A DNA stretch of 64,000 bases from Scylla paramamosain (Eukaryota; Arthropoda; Malacostraca; Decapoda; Portunidae), in the NCBI RefSeq assembly GCF_035594125.1, contig NC_087197.1, positions 7,610,110-7,674,109 on the forward strand. The letters are read 5' to 3'. Position numbers and translations under genes: made by a program. Positions 26,608 through 42,168 of the stretch are shown piece by piece (position 1 is the first letter of the stretch; each line of letters starts with the position of its first letter). The notes beneath the pieces were generated by a model. The model saw nothing but the letters and a program-made list of their open reading frames with translations, ran no database searches and was not told where the DNA came from.

Positions 26608-29600
26608 AAATGTGTATTATGAGTTTTTTTTTTTATAGTTCAAAGGAACCAAAAGGCAAAAAAACACAAAAATTCGTGTATATGGAGAAGGTTCCTAGAT
26701 ACCAAAATGCTGAAACTCATGAATAACACTCTTAACTGAGAAACAGAACAACCTTACTAAATGCGTGTATTTTGAGTGCTTTTCACATTCTCAGTTACCA
26801 AAACCCCAAATTGCATGCGAAATAACCTTTATGTGAGAAAAAAATGTCATTACCAGAAAAGGGTCTTTTAAGTGTTTTTCGGCGTGATAGGTAATTTTGG
26901 TATCCAAAATGCAAAGTACTAAAAAGCAGGGCAAACATATTACATTGGAATAACACTAATTTATACCAAAAACTTGGCTTTAAGTGTTTTTGTACCAAAC
27001 CGCTAAAACGCATGCAAAACAAACTTTATGGAAAAACAGAATAACATTACCAAAAACATGTATTTTGAGTGTTTTTGATCATGTTATCTATAAAAACGCT
27101 TAAATACATGGAAAGAACATTATGTTTGGGAAACAAAAGGACATTACGAGAAACGTGTATTATGAGTGTTTTTTTTAAGTTCCTTAAGTACCAAAAAGCT
27201 AAAACCCAAAAATAACACTCTTTATTTAGAAAATAAAAAAACAAAACAAAAATAAAAAAAAATAGGAATTTTTTTTTATGTTATTCATATTCATAGGTAC
27301 CGATATGCCAAAATTCTGGGAAAATTCAGGGCAATCATATAATAAAAAAAATATTATCAAAAAAGTTAATTTCAGCTTTTTTTTTCGGATTGTTATGTAC
27401 CAAACCCTAAAGTGCATGCAAAGCCTCCTATATGAGGAAATTAAACGACTTTACCAGAAATCTGTGTTTTGAGTGTTTTTTAGCGTGTTAGGCACCAAAA
27501 TGATAAATAATATGGAACTCACTCTATATGGGAGTCCAAAACAAAGTTACTGAAAACGTGTCTTCTCAGTGTTTTACGTAGAAAATCGCTAAAACGGATG
27601 CAAAGTAACCAATATCAAGAATAAGAAAAATGTTACTAAAAAGATATATTTTGAGTGTTTTTCAGCTTGTTACCTACAAAAAAAAAAACGCGAAAATTGA
27701 TGTAAAGCACCCTATATTGGGAAACAAAAGGACATTGCAAGAAAAGTGTATCATGAGTGTTTTATAGTTCAAAAGAACCACAAGGGAAAAAACGCAAAAT
27801 CTCGTGTATATGGAGAGGTTTCCTAGATACAAAAATGCTAAAGCTCATGTATAACACTCCTAATTGAGAAACAGAAAAACCTTAATAAATGCGTGTATTT
27901 TGAGTGCTTTTCACTTTCTTAGTTACCAAAACCCCAAATTGCATGCAAAAATAGACTTGTGGGATAAAAAAAATGACTTTGCCAGAAAAGTGTCTTTTGA
28001 GTGTTTTTGAGCGTGATAGGCAATAAAGCACTAAAAAAGAGGGATATCACATTACATTGGAGAAAAACGAATTTTTACCAAGAACTTGCCTTTAAGTGTT
28101 TTTGAGCTCCTTATATACCAAAACACTAAAACGCATTGAAAACACTCTTTATGGTGAAACAGAATAACTTTACCAAAAACATGTATTTTGAGTGTTTTTG
28201 ATCATGTTGCCAATAAAAACGCTAAAATACATACAAAGAACACTATTTTTGGGAAACGAAAGGAGATTACGAGAAACGTGTATTATGAGTGTTTTTAAGT
28301 TCATTAATTACCAAAAAGCTAAAAGCCACAAATAACACTCTTTATTGAGAAACAATAAATAAATACAAAAAAAAATACAATATTTTTTTTCTTTCTTATT
28401 CATCTTCACAGGTACCGAGATGCCAAAATTCGGGCAAAATTCAGGAAATTATGTGAAATAAAAACATTATCCAAAAAGTTAAATTTAGCTTTTATCGGAC
28501 TGCTATGTACCAAACCCGTAAAGTGCATGCAAAGCCACATATATGGGGAAATTAAATGTCTTTGCCAGAAAACGGTCTTATGAGTGTTTTTCAGCATGTT
28601 AGGAACCAACACGATAAATAACATGGAAGTCAATCTATATGGGAATCCAAAACAAAATTACTAAAAACGTGTCTTATCGGTGTTTTACGTAGAAAAACGC
28701 TAAAACGGATGCAAACCAACCAATATGAAGAAATGAAATAACATTACCAAAAAGGTATATTTTGAGCATTTTTGAAATTGTTACCTACAAAAAACACGAA
28801 AATGGATGGAAAGCACTCTATATTGGGAAGCAAAAGGACATTACGAGGAACGTGTATAATGAGTGTTTTATAGTTTCACAAGAACTACAAGGCAAAAAAC
28901 GCAAAAACTTGTGTATATAGAGAAGTTTCTTACATTCCAAAATGCTGAAACTCTGGAACAACACTCTTAATTGAGAAACAAAACCATCTTACTTAATGCG
29001 TGTATTTTGAGTGCTTTTCACATCCTTAGTTACCAAAACCCTAAATTACATGCGAAACCAGCTTTATGTGGGAAAAAAATGACATTGCCAGAAAAATGTC
29101 TTTTGAGTGTTTTTGAGCGTTTTAGGCAATAAAGCACTAAAAAGCAGTGCAATCACATTACACTGGAACAAAACCAATTTTTAACAAGAACTTGCCTTTA
29201 AGTGTATTTGAGCTCGTTATATACCAAAACGCTAAAATGCATGCAAAATACACTTTATGGTGAAACAGAATAACATTACGAAAAACATGTATTTTGAGTG
29301 TTTTTGATCATGTTACCAATAAAAACGCTTAAATACATGCAAAGAACCCCATTTTTGGGAAATGAAAGGACATGACGAGAAACGTGTATTATGAGTGCTT
29401 TTAAATTCATTAAGTACGAAAAAGCTAAAAGCCACAAATTACACTCTTTATTGAGAAAAAAAAATACAATATTTTTTTTTCATTCTTATTCATATTCACA
29501 GGTAACGAGGTGCCAAAATTCGGGAAATTTTCAGGAAATTATATGAAATAAGGACATTATCAAAAAAGTTAAATTTAGGTTTTTTTTCGGACTGTTATGT

Positions 29601-30423
29601 ACCAAACCCCTAAAGTGCATGCAAAGCCACCTATATGGGGAAATTAAACGTCTTTGCCAGAAAACTGTCTTATGAGTGTTTTTCAGCATGTTAGGAACCA
29701 ACACGATAAAACCCAAGGAAGTCAATCTATATGAGAATCCAAAACAAAATTACTGAAAGCGTGTCTTTTCGGTGTTTTATGTAGAAAACGCTAAAATGGA
29801 TGCAAAACAACCAAAATGAAGAAATAGAATAACATTACCAAAATGGTATATTATTTGTGTTTTTGAAATTGTTACCTACAAAAAACGCGAAAATGGATGG
29901 AAAGCACTCTATATTGGGAAGCAAAAGGCACCAAAAAGCATGTTAGGCACCAAAACGATAAATAATATGAAAGTCACTCTATATGGAAATCTAAAACAAA
30001 ATTACTGGAAACGTGTGTTTTAAAAGATTTACGTAGAAATAACTTTAAAACAGATGCAAACCAACTAATATAAATAAATAGAATAACATTATAAAAGAAA
30101 GTATATTTTTGTGTGTTTTTGAGCTTGTTACATAAAAAAAACGCGAAAATGGATGCAAAGCACTCTATATGAGGAAAAAAAGGACATAACGAGAAGCGTA
30201 TATAATGAGTGTTTTATAGTTTCACCAGAATCACAAGGCAAAGAACGCAAAAACTCGACTGTATGGAGAAGATTCTAAGATACCAAAATTCTGAAACTCA
30301 TGAATAACAGTCTTAATCAAGAAACAGAACAACCTTACTAAATGCGTATATTTTGAGTGTTTTTTTTACATTCTTAGTTACCAAAACCCCAAATTCTATG
30401 CGAAACTAGCTTTATGTGGGAAA

Positions 30424-33400
30424 AATATGATATTACCAGAAAAGTGTCTTTGAGTGTTTTTTGAGCGTGTTAGGCAATAAAGCACTAAAAAGTAGTGCAA
30501 TCATATTACATGGGAATAAAACCAACTTTTAAGAAGAACTTGCCTTTTGGTGTATTTGACACGCATTTAGTAAGGTTGTTCTGTTTCTCAATTAAGAGTG
30601 TTATTCACGAGTTTCTGCATTTTGGTATCTAGAAAACTTCTCCATATACACGAGTTTTTGCGTTTTTTGCCTTGTGGTTTTTTTGAACTATAAAACATTC
30701 ATTATACACTTTTCTTGCAATGTCCCTTTCTTTCCCAATATAGAGTGCTTTGTATCAATTTTTGCGTTTTATTTTTTTGTAGGTAACAAGCTCAAAAACA
30801 CTCAAAATATTCATTTTTGGTAATGTTTTTCTGCTTCTTGATATGGGTTGGTTTGCATCAGTTTTAGCGTTTTTCTACGTAAAACACTGAGAAGACAGGT
30901 TTTCAATAATTTTCTTTTGGATTCCCACATAGAGTGAGTTCTTTATTATTTATCGTTTTGGTGCCTAACATGCTGAAAAACACTCAAAAGACAGATTTCT
31001 GGTAAGGTTTTTAATTTCCTCATATGCGAGGCCCTGCATGTCTTTTGAGTGTTTTTGAACGTGTTACGCAATAAAGCACTAAAAGGAAGGTCAATCACAT
31101 TACATGGGAATAAAACCAAATTTTACCAAGAACTTGCCTTTAAGTGTTTTTGAGCGCCTTACATACCAAAACGCTAAAATCCATGCAAAATACATTTTAT
31201 AAAGAAACAGAATAATATTACCAAATACATGTATTTTGAGTGTTTTTGATCATGATATCTATAAAAACGCTTAAATACATGCAAAGAACTTTCTGTTTGG
31301 GAAACGAAAGGACATTACGAGAAACGTGTATTATGAGTGTTTTTTTTTATTTTTTTCAGTACCTAAAAGCTAAAACCCACAAATAACACTCTTTATTTAG
31401 ATAAAAAAAATAATTAACAACAAATTTAAAAAATTGGATTTTATATTTATTTATTTTTTTTTTTTTTTTGTTATTTATCCTTATAGGTACCGAGATGCCA
31501 AAATTCTGCCAAATTTCAGGGAATGTATGTGGAAAAAAGAACATTACCAAAAGAGTTATTTATAGCTTTTTTTTCGGATTGTTATGTACCAAACCCTAAA
31601 GTGCATCCAAAGCCACCTATATAGGGAAGTTAAACGACTTTACCAGAAACCTGTCTGTTCTGTGTTTTTCAGCATGTTACGCACTAAAACGATAAATAAT
31701 ATGGAAGTCAGTCAATATGTGAATCCAAAAGAAAATTACTGAAAACGTGTCTTTTCAGTGTTTTACGTAGAAAAACGCTAAAGCGGATGCAAACCAACCT
31801 TTATGAAGAAATAGAATAACATTACCAAAAAGATATATTTTGGGTATTTTTGAGCTTGTTACCTACAAAAAAATGCAAAAATGGATATAAAGCACTCTAT
31901 ATTAGGAAACAAAAGGACATTACGAGAAACGTGTATAATGAGTGTTTTATAGTTTTAAAAGAACAAAAAAAAAAAAGAACGCCAAAATGCACACAAATTA
32001 ACCAAACAAATGGGATTTTTCCTTATGTTAGGTACAACAATCTATACAGAATATAAAAAAACAGAACAACATTACCAAAAACGTATATTTTAAGTGTTTT
32101 TGAGCTTCTTTGGTAATAAAATACTGAATCACGTGATTAGCACATTCATATAGGCGTTTTGGTTTGTAAAAAGCTGGAAAACGCTTAAATCATACGTTTT
32201 TTGGTAATGTCTCCCGATAAAGGCTATTGTGCACGCGTTTTAGCATTTTGGAACGTAAGAAGCTCAAAAACACTCAAAAGACACCATTTTGATAATGTTG
32301 TTTTGATTTTTATATAGAGTGTCTTCCATGCTCTTTAGAGTTTTGGTGCTAACGTTGAAAAGTCCCGAAATAACATTTTTTTCTGGGAATGACGTCTCTT
32401 TACCTTATAAAGGGTGAAATGGATGATTTTTTGCGTATTGGTACGAAATAAGCTGAAAAACATTCAAAATACACGTTTTTGGCAAATGTGTATTATGAGT
32501 TTTTTTTTTATAGTTCAAAAGAACCAAAAGGGAAAAAAACACAAAAACTCGTGTATATGGAGAAGGTTCCTAGATACCAAAATGCTGAAACTCATGAATA
32601 ACACTCTTAACTGAGAAACAGAACAACCTTACTAAATGCGTGTATTTTGAGTGCTTTTCACATTCTCAGTTACCAAAACCCCAAACTGCATGCACCTTTA
32701 TGTGAGAAAAAATGTCATTACCAGAAAAGGGTCTTTTAAGTGTTTTTCGGCGTGATAAGCAATATTGGTATCCAAAATGCAAAGTACTAAAAAGCAGGGC
32801 AAACATATTACATTGGAATAACACTAATTTATACCAAAAACTTGGCTTTAAGTGTTTTTGAGCTGCTTAAATACCAAACCGCTAAAACGCATGCAAAACA
32901 AACTTTATGGAGAAACAGAATAACATTACCAAAAACATGTATTTTGAGTGTTTTTGATCATGTTATCTATAAAAACGCTTAAATACATGGAAAGAACATT
33001 ATGTTTGGGAAACAAAAGGACATTACGAGAAACGTGTATTATGAGTGTTTTTTAAGTTCCTTAAGTACCAAAAAGCTAAAACCCACATATAACACTCTTT
33101 ATTTAGAAAATAAAAAACAAAAAAAAATTTAAAAAATAGGAATTTTTTTTTGTTATTCATATTCATAGGTACCGATATGCCAAAATTCTGGGAAAATTCA
33201 GGGCAATCATATAATAAAAAAATATTATCAAAAAAGTTAATTTCAGCTTTTTTTTCCGAATTGTTATGTACCAAACCCTAAAGTGCATGCAAAGCCTCCT
33301 ATATGAGGAAATTAAACGACTTTACCAGAAATCTGTGTTTTGAGTGTTTTTTTAGCATGTTAGGCACCAAAATGATAAATAATATGGAACTCACTCTATA

Positions 33401-36290
33401 TGGGAGTCCAAAACAAAGTTACTGAAAACGTGTCTTCTCAGTGTTTTACGTAGAAAATCGCTAAAACGGATGCAAAGCAACCAATATCAAGAATAAGAAA
33501 AATGTTACTAAAAAGATATATTTTGAGTGTTTTTCAGCTTGTTACCTACAAAAAAAAAACGCGAAAATTGATGTAAAGCACCCTATATTGGGAAAGAAAA
33601 GGACATTGCAAGAAAAGTGTATCATGAGTGTTTTATAGTTCAAAAGAACCACAAGGGAAAAAACGCAAAATCTCGTGTATATGGAGAGGTTTCCTAGATA
33701 CAAAAATGCTAAAACTCATGTACAACACTCCTAATTGAGAAACAGAAAAACCTTAATAAATGCGTGTATTTTGAGTGCTTTTCACATTTTTAGTTACCAA
33801 AACCCCAAATTGCATGCAAAAATAGACTTGTGGGATAAAAAAAATGACTTTGCCAGAAAAGTGTCTTTTGAGTGTTTTTGAGCGTGGTAGGCAATAAAGC
33901 ACTAAAAAAGAGGGATATCACATTACATTGGAGGAAAACGAACTTTTACCAAGAACTTGCCTTTAAGTGTTTTTGAGCTCCTTATATACCAAAACACTAA
34001 AACGCATTGAAAACACTCTTTATGGTGAAACAGAATAACTTTACCAAAAACATGTATTTTAAGTGTTTTTGATCATGTTGCCAATAAAAACGCTAAAATA
34101 CATGCAAAGAACACTATTTTTGGGAAACGAAAGGAGATTACGAAAAACGTGTATTATGAGTGTTTTTAAGTTCATTAATTACGAAAAAGCTAAAAGCCAC
34201 TAATAACACTCTTTATTGAGAAACAATAAATAAATAAAAAAAATACAATATTTTTTTTCTTTCTTATTCATCTTCACAGGTACCGAGATGCCAAAATTCG
34301 GGCAAAATTCAGGAAATTATGTGAAATAAAAACATTATCCAAAAAGTTAAATTTAGCTTTTATCGGACTGCTATGTACCAAAGCCGTAAAGTGCATGCAA
34401 AGCCACATATATGGGGAAATTAAATGTCTTTGCCAGAAAACGGTCTTATGAGTGTTTTTCAGCATGTTAGGAACCAACACGATAAATAACATGGAAGTCA
34501 ATCTATATGGGAATCCAAAACAAAATTACTAAAAACGTGTCTTATCGGTGTTTTACGTAGAAAAACGCTAAAACGGATGCAAACCAACCAATATGAAGAA
34601 ATTAAATAACATTACCAAAAAGGTATATTTTGAGCATTTTTGAAATTGTTACCTACAAAAAACACGAAAATGGATGGAAAGCACTCTATATTGGGAAGCA
34701 AAAGGACATTACGAGGAACGTGTATAATGAGAGTTTTATAGTTTCACAAGAACTACAAGGCAAAAAACGCAAAAATTTTTGTATATAGAGAAGTTTCTTA
34801 CATTCTAAAATGCTGAAACTCTGGAACAACACTCTTAATTGAGAAACAAAACCATCTTACTTAATGCGTGTATTTTCAGTGCTTTTCACATCCTTAGTTA
34901 CCAAAACCCTAAATTACATGCGAAACCAGCTTTATGTGGGAAAAAAATGACATTACCAGAAAAATGTCTTTTGAGTGTTTTTGAGCGTGTTAGGCAATAA
35001 AGCACTAAAAAGCAGGGCAATCACATTACACTGGAATAAAACCAATTTTTAACAAGAACTTGCCTTTAAGTGTATTTGAGCTCGTTATATACCAAAACGC
35101 TAAAATGCATGCAAAATACAGTTTATGGTGAAACAGAATAACATTACGAAAAACATGTATTTTGAGTGTTTTTGATCATGTTACCAATAAAAACGCTTAA
35201 ATACATGCAAAGAACCCCATTTTTGGGAAATGAAAGGACATGACGAGAAACGTGTATTATGAGTGCATTTAAATTCATTAAGTACGAAAAAGCTAAAAGC
35301 CACAAATTACACTCTTTATTGAGAAAAAAAAATACAATATATTTTTTTCATTCTTATTCATCTTCACAGGTAACGAGGTGCCAAAATTCGGGAAATTTTC
35401 AGGAAATTATATGAAATAAGGACATTATCAAAAAAGTTAAATTTAGGTTTTTTTTCGGACTGTTATGTACCAAACCCCTAAAGTGCATGCAAAGCCACCT
35501 ATATGGGGAAATTAAACGTCTTTGCCAGGAAACTGTCTTATGAGTGTTTTTCAGCATGTTAGGAACCAACACGATAAAACCCAAGGAAGTCAATCTATAT
35601 GAGAATCCAAAAGAAAATTACTGAAAACGTGTCTTTTCGGTGTTTTATGTAGAAAACGCTAAAATGGATGCAAAACAACCAAAATGAAGAAATAGAATAA
35701 CATTACCAAAATGGTATATTATTTGTGTTTTTGAAATTGTTACCTACAAAAAACGCGAAAATGGATGGAAAGCACTCTATATTGGGAAGCAAAAGGCACC
35801 AAAAAGCATGTTAGGCACCAAAACGATAAATAATATGAAAGTCACTCTATATGGAAATCTAAAACAAAATTACTGGAAACGTGTGTTTTAAAAGATTTAC
35901 GCAGAAAAACGCTAAAACAGATGCAGACCAACTAATATAAATAAATAGAATAACATTATCAAAAAAAGTATATTTTGTGTGTTTTTGTGCTTGTTACATA
36001 AAAAAACGCGAAAATGGATGCAAAGCACTCTATATAAGGAAAAAAAAGGACATAACGAGAAGCGTATATAATGAGTGTTTTATAGTTTCACCAGAATCAC
36101 AAGGCAAATAACGCAAAAACTCGACTGTATGGAGAAGATTCTAAGATACCAAAATTCTGAAACTCATGAATAACAGTCTTAATCAAGAAACAGAACAACC
36201 TTACTAAATGCGTGTATTTTGAGTGTTTTTTTTTACATTCTTAGTTACCAAAACCCCAAATTCCATGCGAAACTAGCTTTATGTGGGAAA
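30424..36290 (+). repeat. 5.87-kb higher-order repeat, copy 2
   Basis: Period to the next copy is 5,867 bp. Block A is 30559-31040 and block B 32152-32483. Variants shared only with copy 4 are TTTTCAATAATTTTC in block A, CTGTCTGTTCTGTG near 31650, CCTTATGTTAGG near 32020 and GGTTTGTAAAAAGC at about 32160. Confidence 0.9.
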
Positions 36291-39200
36291 AATATGATAT
36301 TAACAGAAAAGAGTCTTTGAGTGTTTTTGAGCGTGTTAGGCAATAAAGCACTAAAAAGCAGGGCAATCATATTACATGGGAATAAAACCAACTTTTAAGA
36401 GGAACTTGCCTTTTAGTGTTTTTGACACGCATTTAGTAAGGTTGTTCTGTTTCTCAATTAAGAGTGTTATTCACGATTTTCTGCATTTTGGTATCTAGAA
36501 AACTTCTCCATATACACGAGTTTTTGCGTTTTCTGCCTTGTGGTTTTTTTTTAACTATAAAACATTCATTATACACTTTTCTTGCAATGTCCCTTTGTTT
36601 CCCAATATAGAGTGCTTTGTATCAATTTTTGCGTTTTATTTCTTTGTAGGTAACAAGCTCAAAAACACTCAAAATATACATTTTTGGTTATGTTTTTCTG
36701 CTTCTTGATATGGGTTGGTTTGCATCAGTTTTAGCGTTTTTCTACGTAAAACACTGAGAAGACAGGTTTTCAGTAATTTTCTTTTTGATTCCCACATAGA
36801 GTGAGTTCTTTATTATTTGTCGTTTTGGTGCCTAACATGCTGAAAACACTCAAAAGACAGATTTCTGGTAAGGTTTTTAATTTCTTCATATGCGAGGCCT
36901 TGCATGTCTTTTGAGTGTTTTTGATCGTGTTACGCAATAAAGCACTAAAAGGAAGGTCAATCACATTACATGGGAATAAAACCAAATTTTACCAAGAACT
37001 TGCCTTTAAGTGTTTTTGAGCGCCTTACATACCAAAACGCTAAAATGCATGCAAAATACATTTTATAAAGAAACAGAATAATATTACCAAATACATGTAT
37101 TTTGAGTGTTTTTGATCATGATATCTATAAAAACGCTTAAATACATGCAAAGAACTTTATGTTTGGGAAACGAAAGGACATTACGAGAAACGTGTATTAT
37201 GAGTGTTTTTTTTAATTTTTTTCAGTACCTAAAAGCTAAAACCCACAAATAACACTCTTTATTTAGATAAAAAAAAATAATTAACAAAAAATTTTAAAAA
37301 TTTGATTTTTTATTTATTTATTTTTTTTTTTTTTTTGTTATTTATCCTTATAGGTACCGAGATGCCAAAATTCTGCCAAATTTCAGGGAATTTATGTGGA
37401 AAAAAGAACATTACCAAAAGAGTTATTTATAGCTTTTTTTTCGGATTGTTATGTACCAAACCCTAAAGTGCATCCAAAGCCACCTATATAGGGAAGTTAA
37501 ACGACTTTACCAGAAACCTGTTTTTTCAGTGTTTTTCAGCATGTTAGGCACTAAAACGATAAATAATATGGAAGTCAGTTAATATGTGAATCCAAAAGAA
37601 AATTACTGAAAACGTGTCTTTTCAGTGTTTTACGTAGAAAAACGCTAAAGCGGATGCAAACCAACCTTTATGAAGAAATAGAATAACATTACCAAAAAGA
37701 TATATTTTGAGTATTTTTGAGCTTGTTACCTACAAAAAAATGCAAAAATGGATATAAAGCACTCTATATTAGGAAACAAAAGGACATTACGAGAAACGTG
37801 TATAATGAGTGTTTTATAGTTTTAAAAGAACCGAAAAAAAAAAGAACGCCAAAATGCACACAAATTAACCAAACAAATGGGATTTTTCCTCATGTTAGGT
37901 ACAACAATCTATACAGAATATAAAAAAAAACAGAACAACATTACCAAAAACGTATATTATAAGTGTTTTTGAGCTTCTTTGGTAATAAAATACTGAATCA
38001 CGTGATTAGCACATTCATATAGGCGTTTTGGTTTCTAAAAAGCTGGAAAACGCTTAAATCATACGTTTTTGGTAATATCTCCCGATAAAGGCTATTGTGC
38101 ATGCGTTTTAGCATTTTGGAACGTAAGAAGCTCAAAAGCAATCAAAAGACACCATTTTGATAATGTTGTTTTGATTTTTATATAGAGTGTCTTCCATGCT
38201 CTTTAGAGTTTTGGTGCTAACGTTGAAAAGCCCCGAAATAACATTTTTTCTGGGAATGTAGTCTCTTTACCTTATAAAGGGTGAAATGGATGATTTTTTC
38301 GTATTGGTACGAAATAAGCTGAAAAAAAAATTCAAAATACACTTTTTTGGCAAATGTGTATTATGAGTTTTTTTTATTTTTATAGTTCAAAAGAACCAAA
38401 AGGCAAAAAAATCAAAAACTCGTGTATATGGAGAAGGTTCCTAGATACCAAAATGCTGAAACTCATAACACTCTTAACTGAGAAACAGAACAACTTTACT
38501 AAATGCGTGTATTTTGAGTGCTTTTCACATTCCCAGTTACCAAAACCCCAAATTGCATGCGAAATAACCTTTATGTGAGAAAAAAATGTCATTACCAGAA
38601 AAGGGTCTTTTAAGTGTTTTTCGGCGTGATAGGCAATTTTGGTATCCAAAATGCAAAGTACTATAAAGCAGGGCAAACATATTACATTGGAATAACACTA
38701 ATTTATACCAAAAACTTGCCTTTAAGTGTTTTTGAGCTGCTTAAATACCAAACCGCTAAAACGCATGCAAAACAAACTTTATGGAGAAAAAGAATAACAT
38801 TACCAAAAACATGTATTTTGAGTGTTTTTGATCATGTTATCTATAAAAACGCTTAAATACATGGAAAGAACATTATGTTTGGGAAACAAAAGCACATTAC
38901 GAGAAACGTGTATTATGAGTGTTTTTTAAGTTCCTTAAGTACCAAAAAGCTAAAACCCACAAATAACACTCTTTATTTAGAAAATAAAAAACAAAAAAAA
39001 ATTAAAAAAATAGGATTTTTTTTTTGTTATTCATATTCATAGGTACCGATATGCCAAAATTCTGGGAAAATTCAGGGCAATCATATAATAAAAAAATATT
39101 ATCAAAAAAGTTAATTTCAGCTTTTTTTTCGGATTGTTATGTACCAAACCCTAAAGTGCATGCAAAGCCTCCTATATGAGGAAATTAAACGACTTTACCA

Positions 39201-42168
39201 GATATCTGTGTTTTGAGTGTTTTTTAGCATGTTAGGTACCAAAATGATAAATAATATTGAACTCACTCTATATGGGAGTCCAAAACAAAGTTACTGAAAA
39301 CGTGTCTTCTCAGTGTTTTACGTAGAAAATCGCTAAAACGGATGCAGAACAACCAATTTCAAGAATAAGAAAAATGTTACTAAAAAGATATATTTTGAGT
39401 GTTTTTCAGCTTGTTACCTACAAAAAAAAAAATAAAACGCGAAAATAGATGTAAAGCACCCTATATTGGGAAAGAAAAGGACATTGCAAGAAAAGTGTAT
39501 AATGAGTGTTTTATAGTTCAAAAGAACCACAAGGGAAAAAACGCAAAATCTCGTGTATATGGAGAGGTTTCCTAGATACAAAAATGCTAAAACTCATGTA
39601 TAACACTCCTAATTGAGAAACAGAAAAACCTTAATAAATGCGTGTATTTTGAGTGCTTTTCACATTCTTAGTTACGAAAACCCCAAATTGCATGCAAAAA
39701 TAGACTTGTGGGATAAAAAAAATGACTTTGCCAGAAAAGTGTCTTTTGAGTGTTTTTGAGCGTGATAGGCAATAAAGCACTAAAAAAGAGGGATATCACA
39801 TTACATTGGAGGAAAACGAATTTTTACCAAGAACTTGCCTTTAAGTGTTTTTGGGCTCCTTATATACCAAAACACTAAAACGCATTGAAAACACTCTTTA
39901 TGGTGAAACAGAATAACTTTACCAAAAACATGTATTTTGAGTGTTTTTGATCATGTTGCCAATAAAAACGCTAAAATACATGCAAAGAACACTATTTTGG
40001 GGAAACGAAAGAAGATTACGAGAAACGTGTATTATGAGTATTTTTAAGTTCATTAATTACCAAAAAGCTAAAAGCCACTAATAACTCTCTTTATTGAGAA
40101 ACAATAAATAAATAAAAAAAATACAATATTTTTTTTCTTTCTTATTCATCTTCACAGGTACCGAGATGCCAAAATTCGGGCAAAATTCAGGAAATTATGT
40201 GAAATAAAAACATTATCCAAAAAGTTAAATTTAGCTTTTATCGGACTGCTATGTACCAAACCCGTAAAGTCCATGCAAAGCCACATATATGGGGAAATTA
40301 AATGTCTTTGCCAGAAAACTGTCTTATGAGTGTTTTTTCAGCATGTTAGGAACCAACACGATAAATAACATGGAAGTCAATCTATATGGGAATCCAAAAC
40401 AAAATTACTAAAAACGTGTCTTATCGGTGTTTTACGTAGAAAAACGCTAAAACGGATGCAAACCAACCAATATGAAGAAATGAAATAACATTACCAAAAA
40501 GGTATATTTTGAGCATTTTTGAAATTGTTACCTACAAAAAACACGAAAATGGATGGAAAGCACTCTATATTGGGAAGCAAAAGGACATTACGAGGAACGT
40601 GTATAATGAGTGTTTTATAGTTTCACAAGAACTACAAGGCAAAAAACGCAAAAACTTGTGTATATAGAGAAGTTTCTTACATTCCAAAATGCTGAAACTC
40701 TGGAACAACACTCTTAATTGAGAAACAAAACCATCTTACTTAATGCGTGTATTTTGAGTGCTTTTCACATCCTTAGTTACCAAAACCCTAAATTACATGC
40801 GAAACCAGCTTTATGTGGGAAAAAAATGACATTGCCAGAAAAATGTCTTTTGAGTGTTTTGAGCGTGTTAGGCAATAAAGCACTAAAAAGCAGGGCAATC
40901 ACATTACACTGGAATAAAACCAATTTTTAACAAGAACTTGCCTTTAAGTGTATTTGAGCTCGTTATATACCAAAACGCTAAAATGCATGCAAAATACACT
41001 TTATGGTGAAACAGAATAACATTACGAAAAACATGTATTTTGAGTGTTTTTGATCATGTTACCAATAAAAACGCTTAAATATATGCAAAGAACCCCATTT
41101 TTGGGAAATAAAAGTACATGACGAGAAAGGTGTATTATGAGTGCTTTTAAATTCATTAAGTACGAAAAAGCTAAAAGCCACAAATTACACTATTGAGAAA
41201 AAAAAAATACAATATTTTTTTTTCATTCTTATTCATCTTCACAGGTAACGAGGTGCCAAAATTCGGGAAATTTTCAGGAAATTATATGAAATAAGGACAT
41301 TATCAAAAAAGTTAAATTTAGCTTTTTTTTCGGACTGTTATGTACCAAACCCCTAAAGTGCATGCAAAGCCACCTATATGGGGAAATTAAACGTCTTTGC
41401 CAGAAAACTGTCTTATGAGTGTTTTTCAGCATGTTAGGAACCAACACGATAAAACCCAAGGAAGTCAATCTATATGAGAATCCAAAACAAAATTACTGAA
41501 AGCGTGTCTTTTCGGTGTTTTATGTAGAAAACGCTAAAATGGATGCAAAACAACCAAAATGAAGAAATAGAATAACATTACCAAAATGGTATATTATTTG
41601 TGTTTTTGAAATTGTTACCTACAAAAAACGCGAAAATGGATATAAAGCACTCTATATTGGGAAGCAAAAGGCACCAAAAAGCATGTTAGGCACCAAAACG
41701 ATAAATAATATGAAAGTCACTCTATATGGAAATCTAAAACAAAATTACTGGAAACGTGTGTTTTAAAAGATTTACGTAGAAAAACGTTAAAACAGATGCA
41801 AACCAACTAATATAAATAAATAGAATAATATTATGTAAAAAAGTATATTTTTGTGTGTTTTTGAGCTTGTTACATAAAAAAAAAACGCGAAAATGGATGC
41901 AAAGCACTCTATATGAGGAAAAAAAAGGACATAACGAGAAGCGTATATAATGAGTGTTTTATAGTTTCACCAGAATCACAAGGCAAACAACGCAAAAACT
42001 CGACTGTATGGAGAATATTCTAAGATACCAAAATTCTGAAACTCATGAATAACAGTCTTAATCAAGAAACAGAACAACCTTACTAAATGCGTGTATTTTG
42101 AGTGTTTTTTTTACATTCTTAGTTACCAAAACCCCAAATTCCATGCGAAACTAGCTTTATGTGGGAAA
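36291..42168 (+). repeat. 5.87-kb higher-order repeat, copy 3
   Basis: Period to the next copy is 5,878 bp. Block A is 36426-36905 and block B 38021-38351. It shares with copy 5 TTAGTGTTTTTGACACG at the left edge of block A and CTTTTTGATTCCC inside it. Confidence 0.9.

Larger units (their letters stand above)
24552..30423 (+). repeat. 5.87-kb higher-order repeat, copy 1
   Basis: The phase is set at AATATGATATTA, which recurs at 30424 (period 5,872). The contents in order are forward monomers, inverted block A (24687-25167), forward monomers with one A/T junction, and a short patchwork (26097-26276) matching parts of 16350-16650. Inverted block B (26277-26607) follows, then about 3.3 kb of forward monomers with three A/T junctions. 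An irregular join at about 29930 (AAAAGGCACCAAAAAGCATG) precedes the last forward monomers. The unit equals about 60 monomer lengths. Confidence 0.9.
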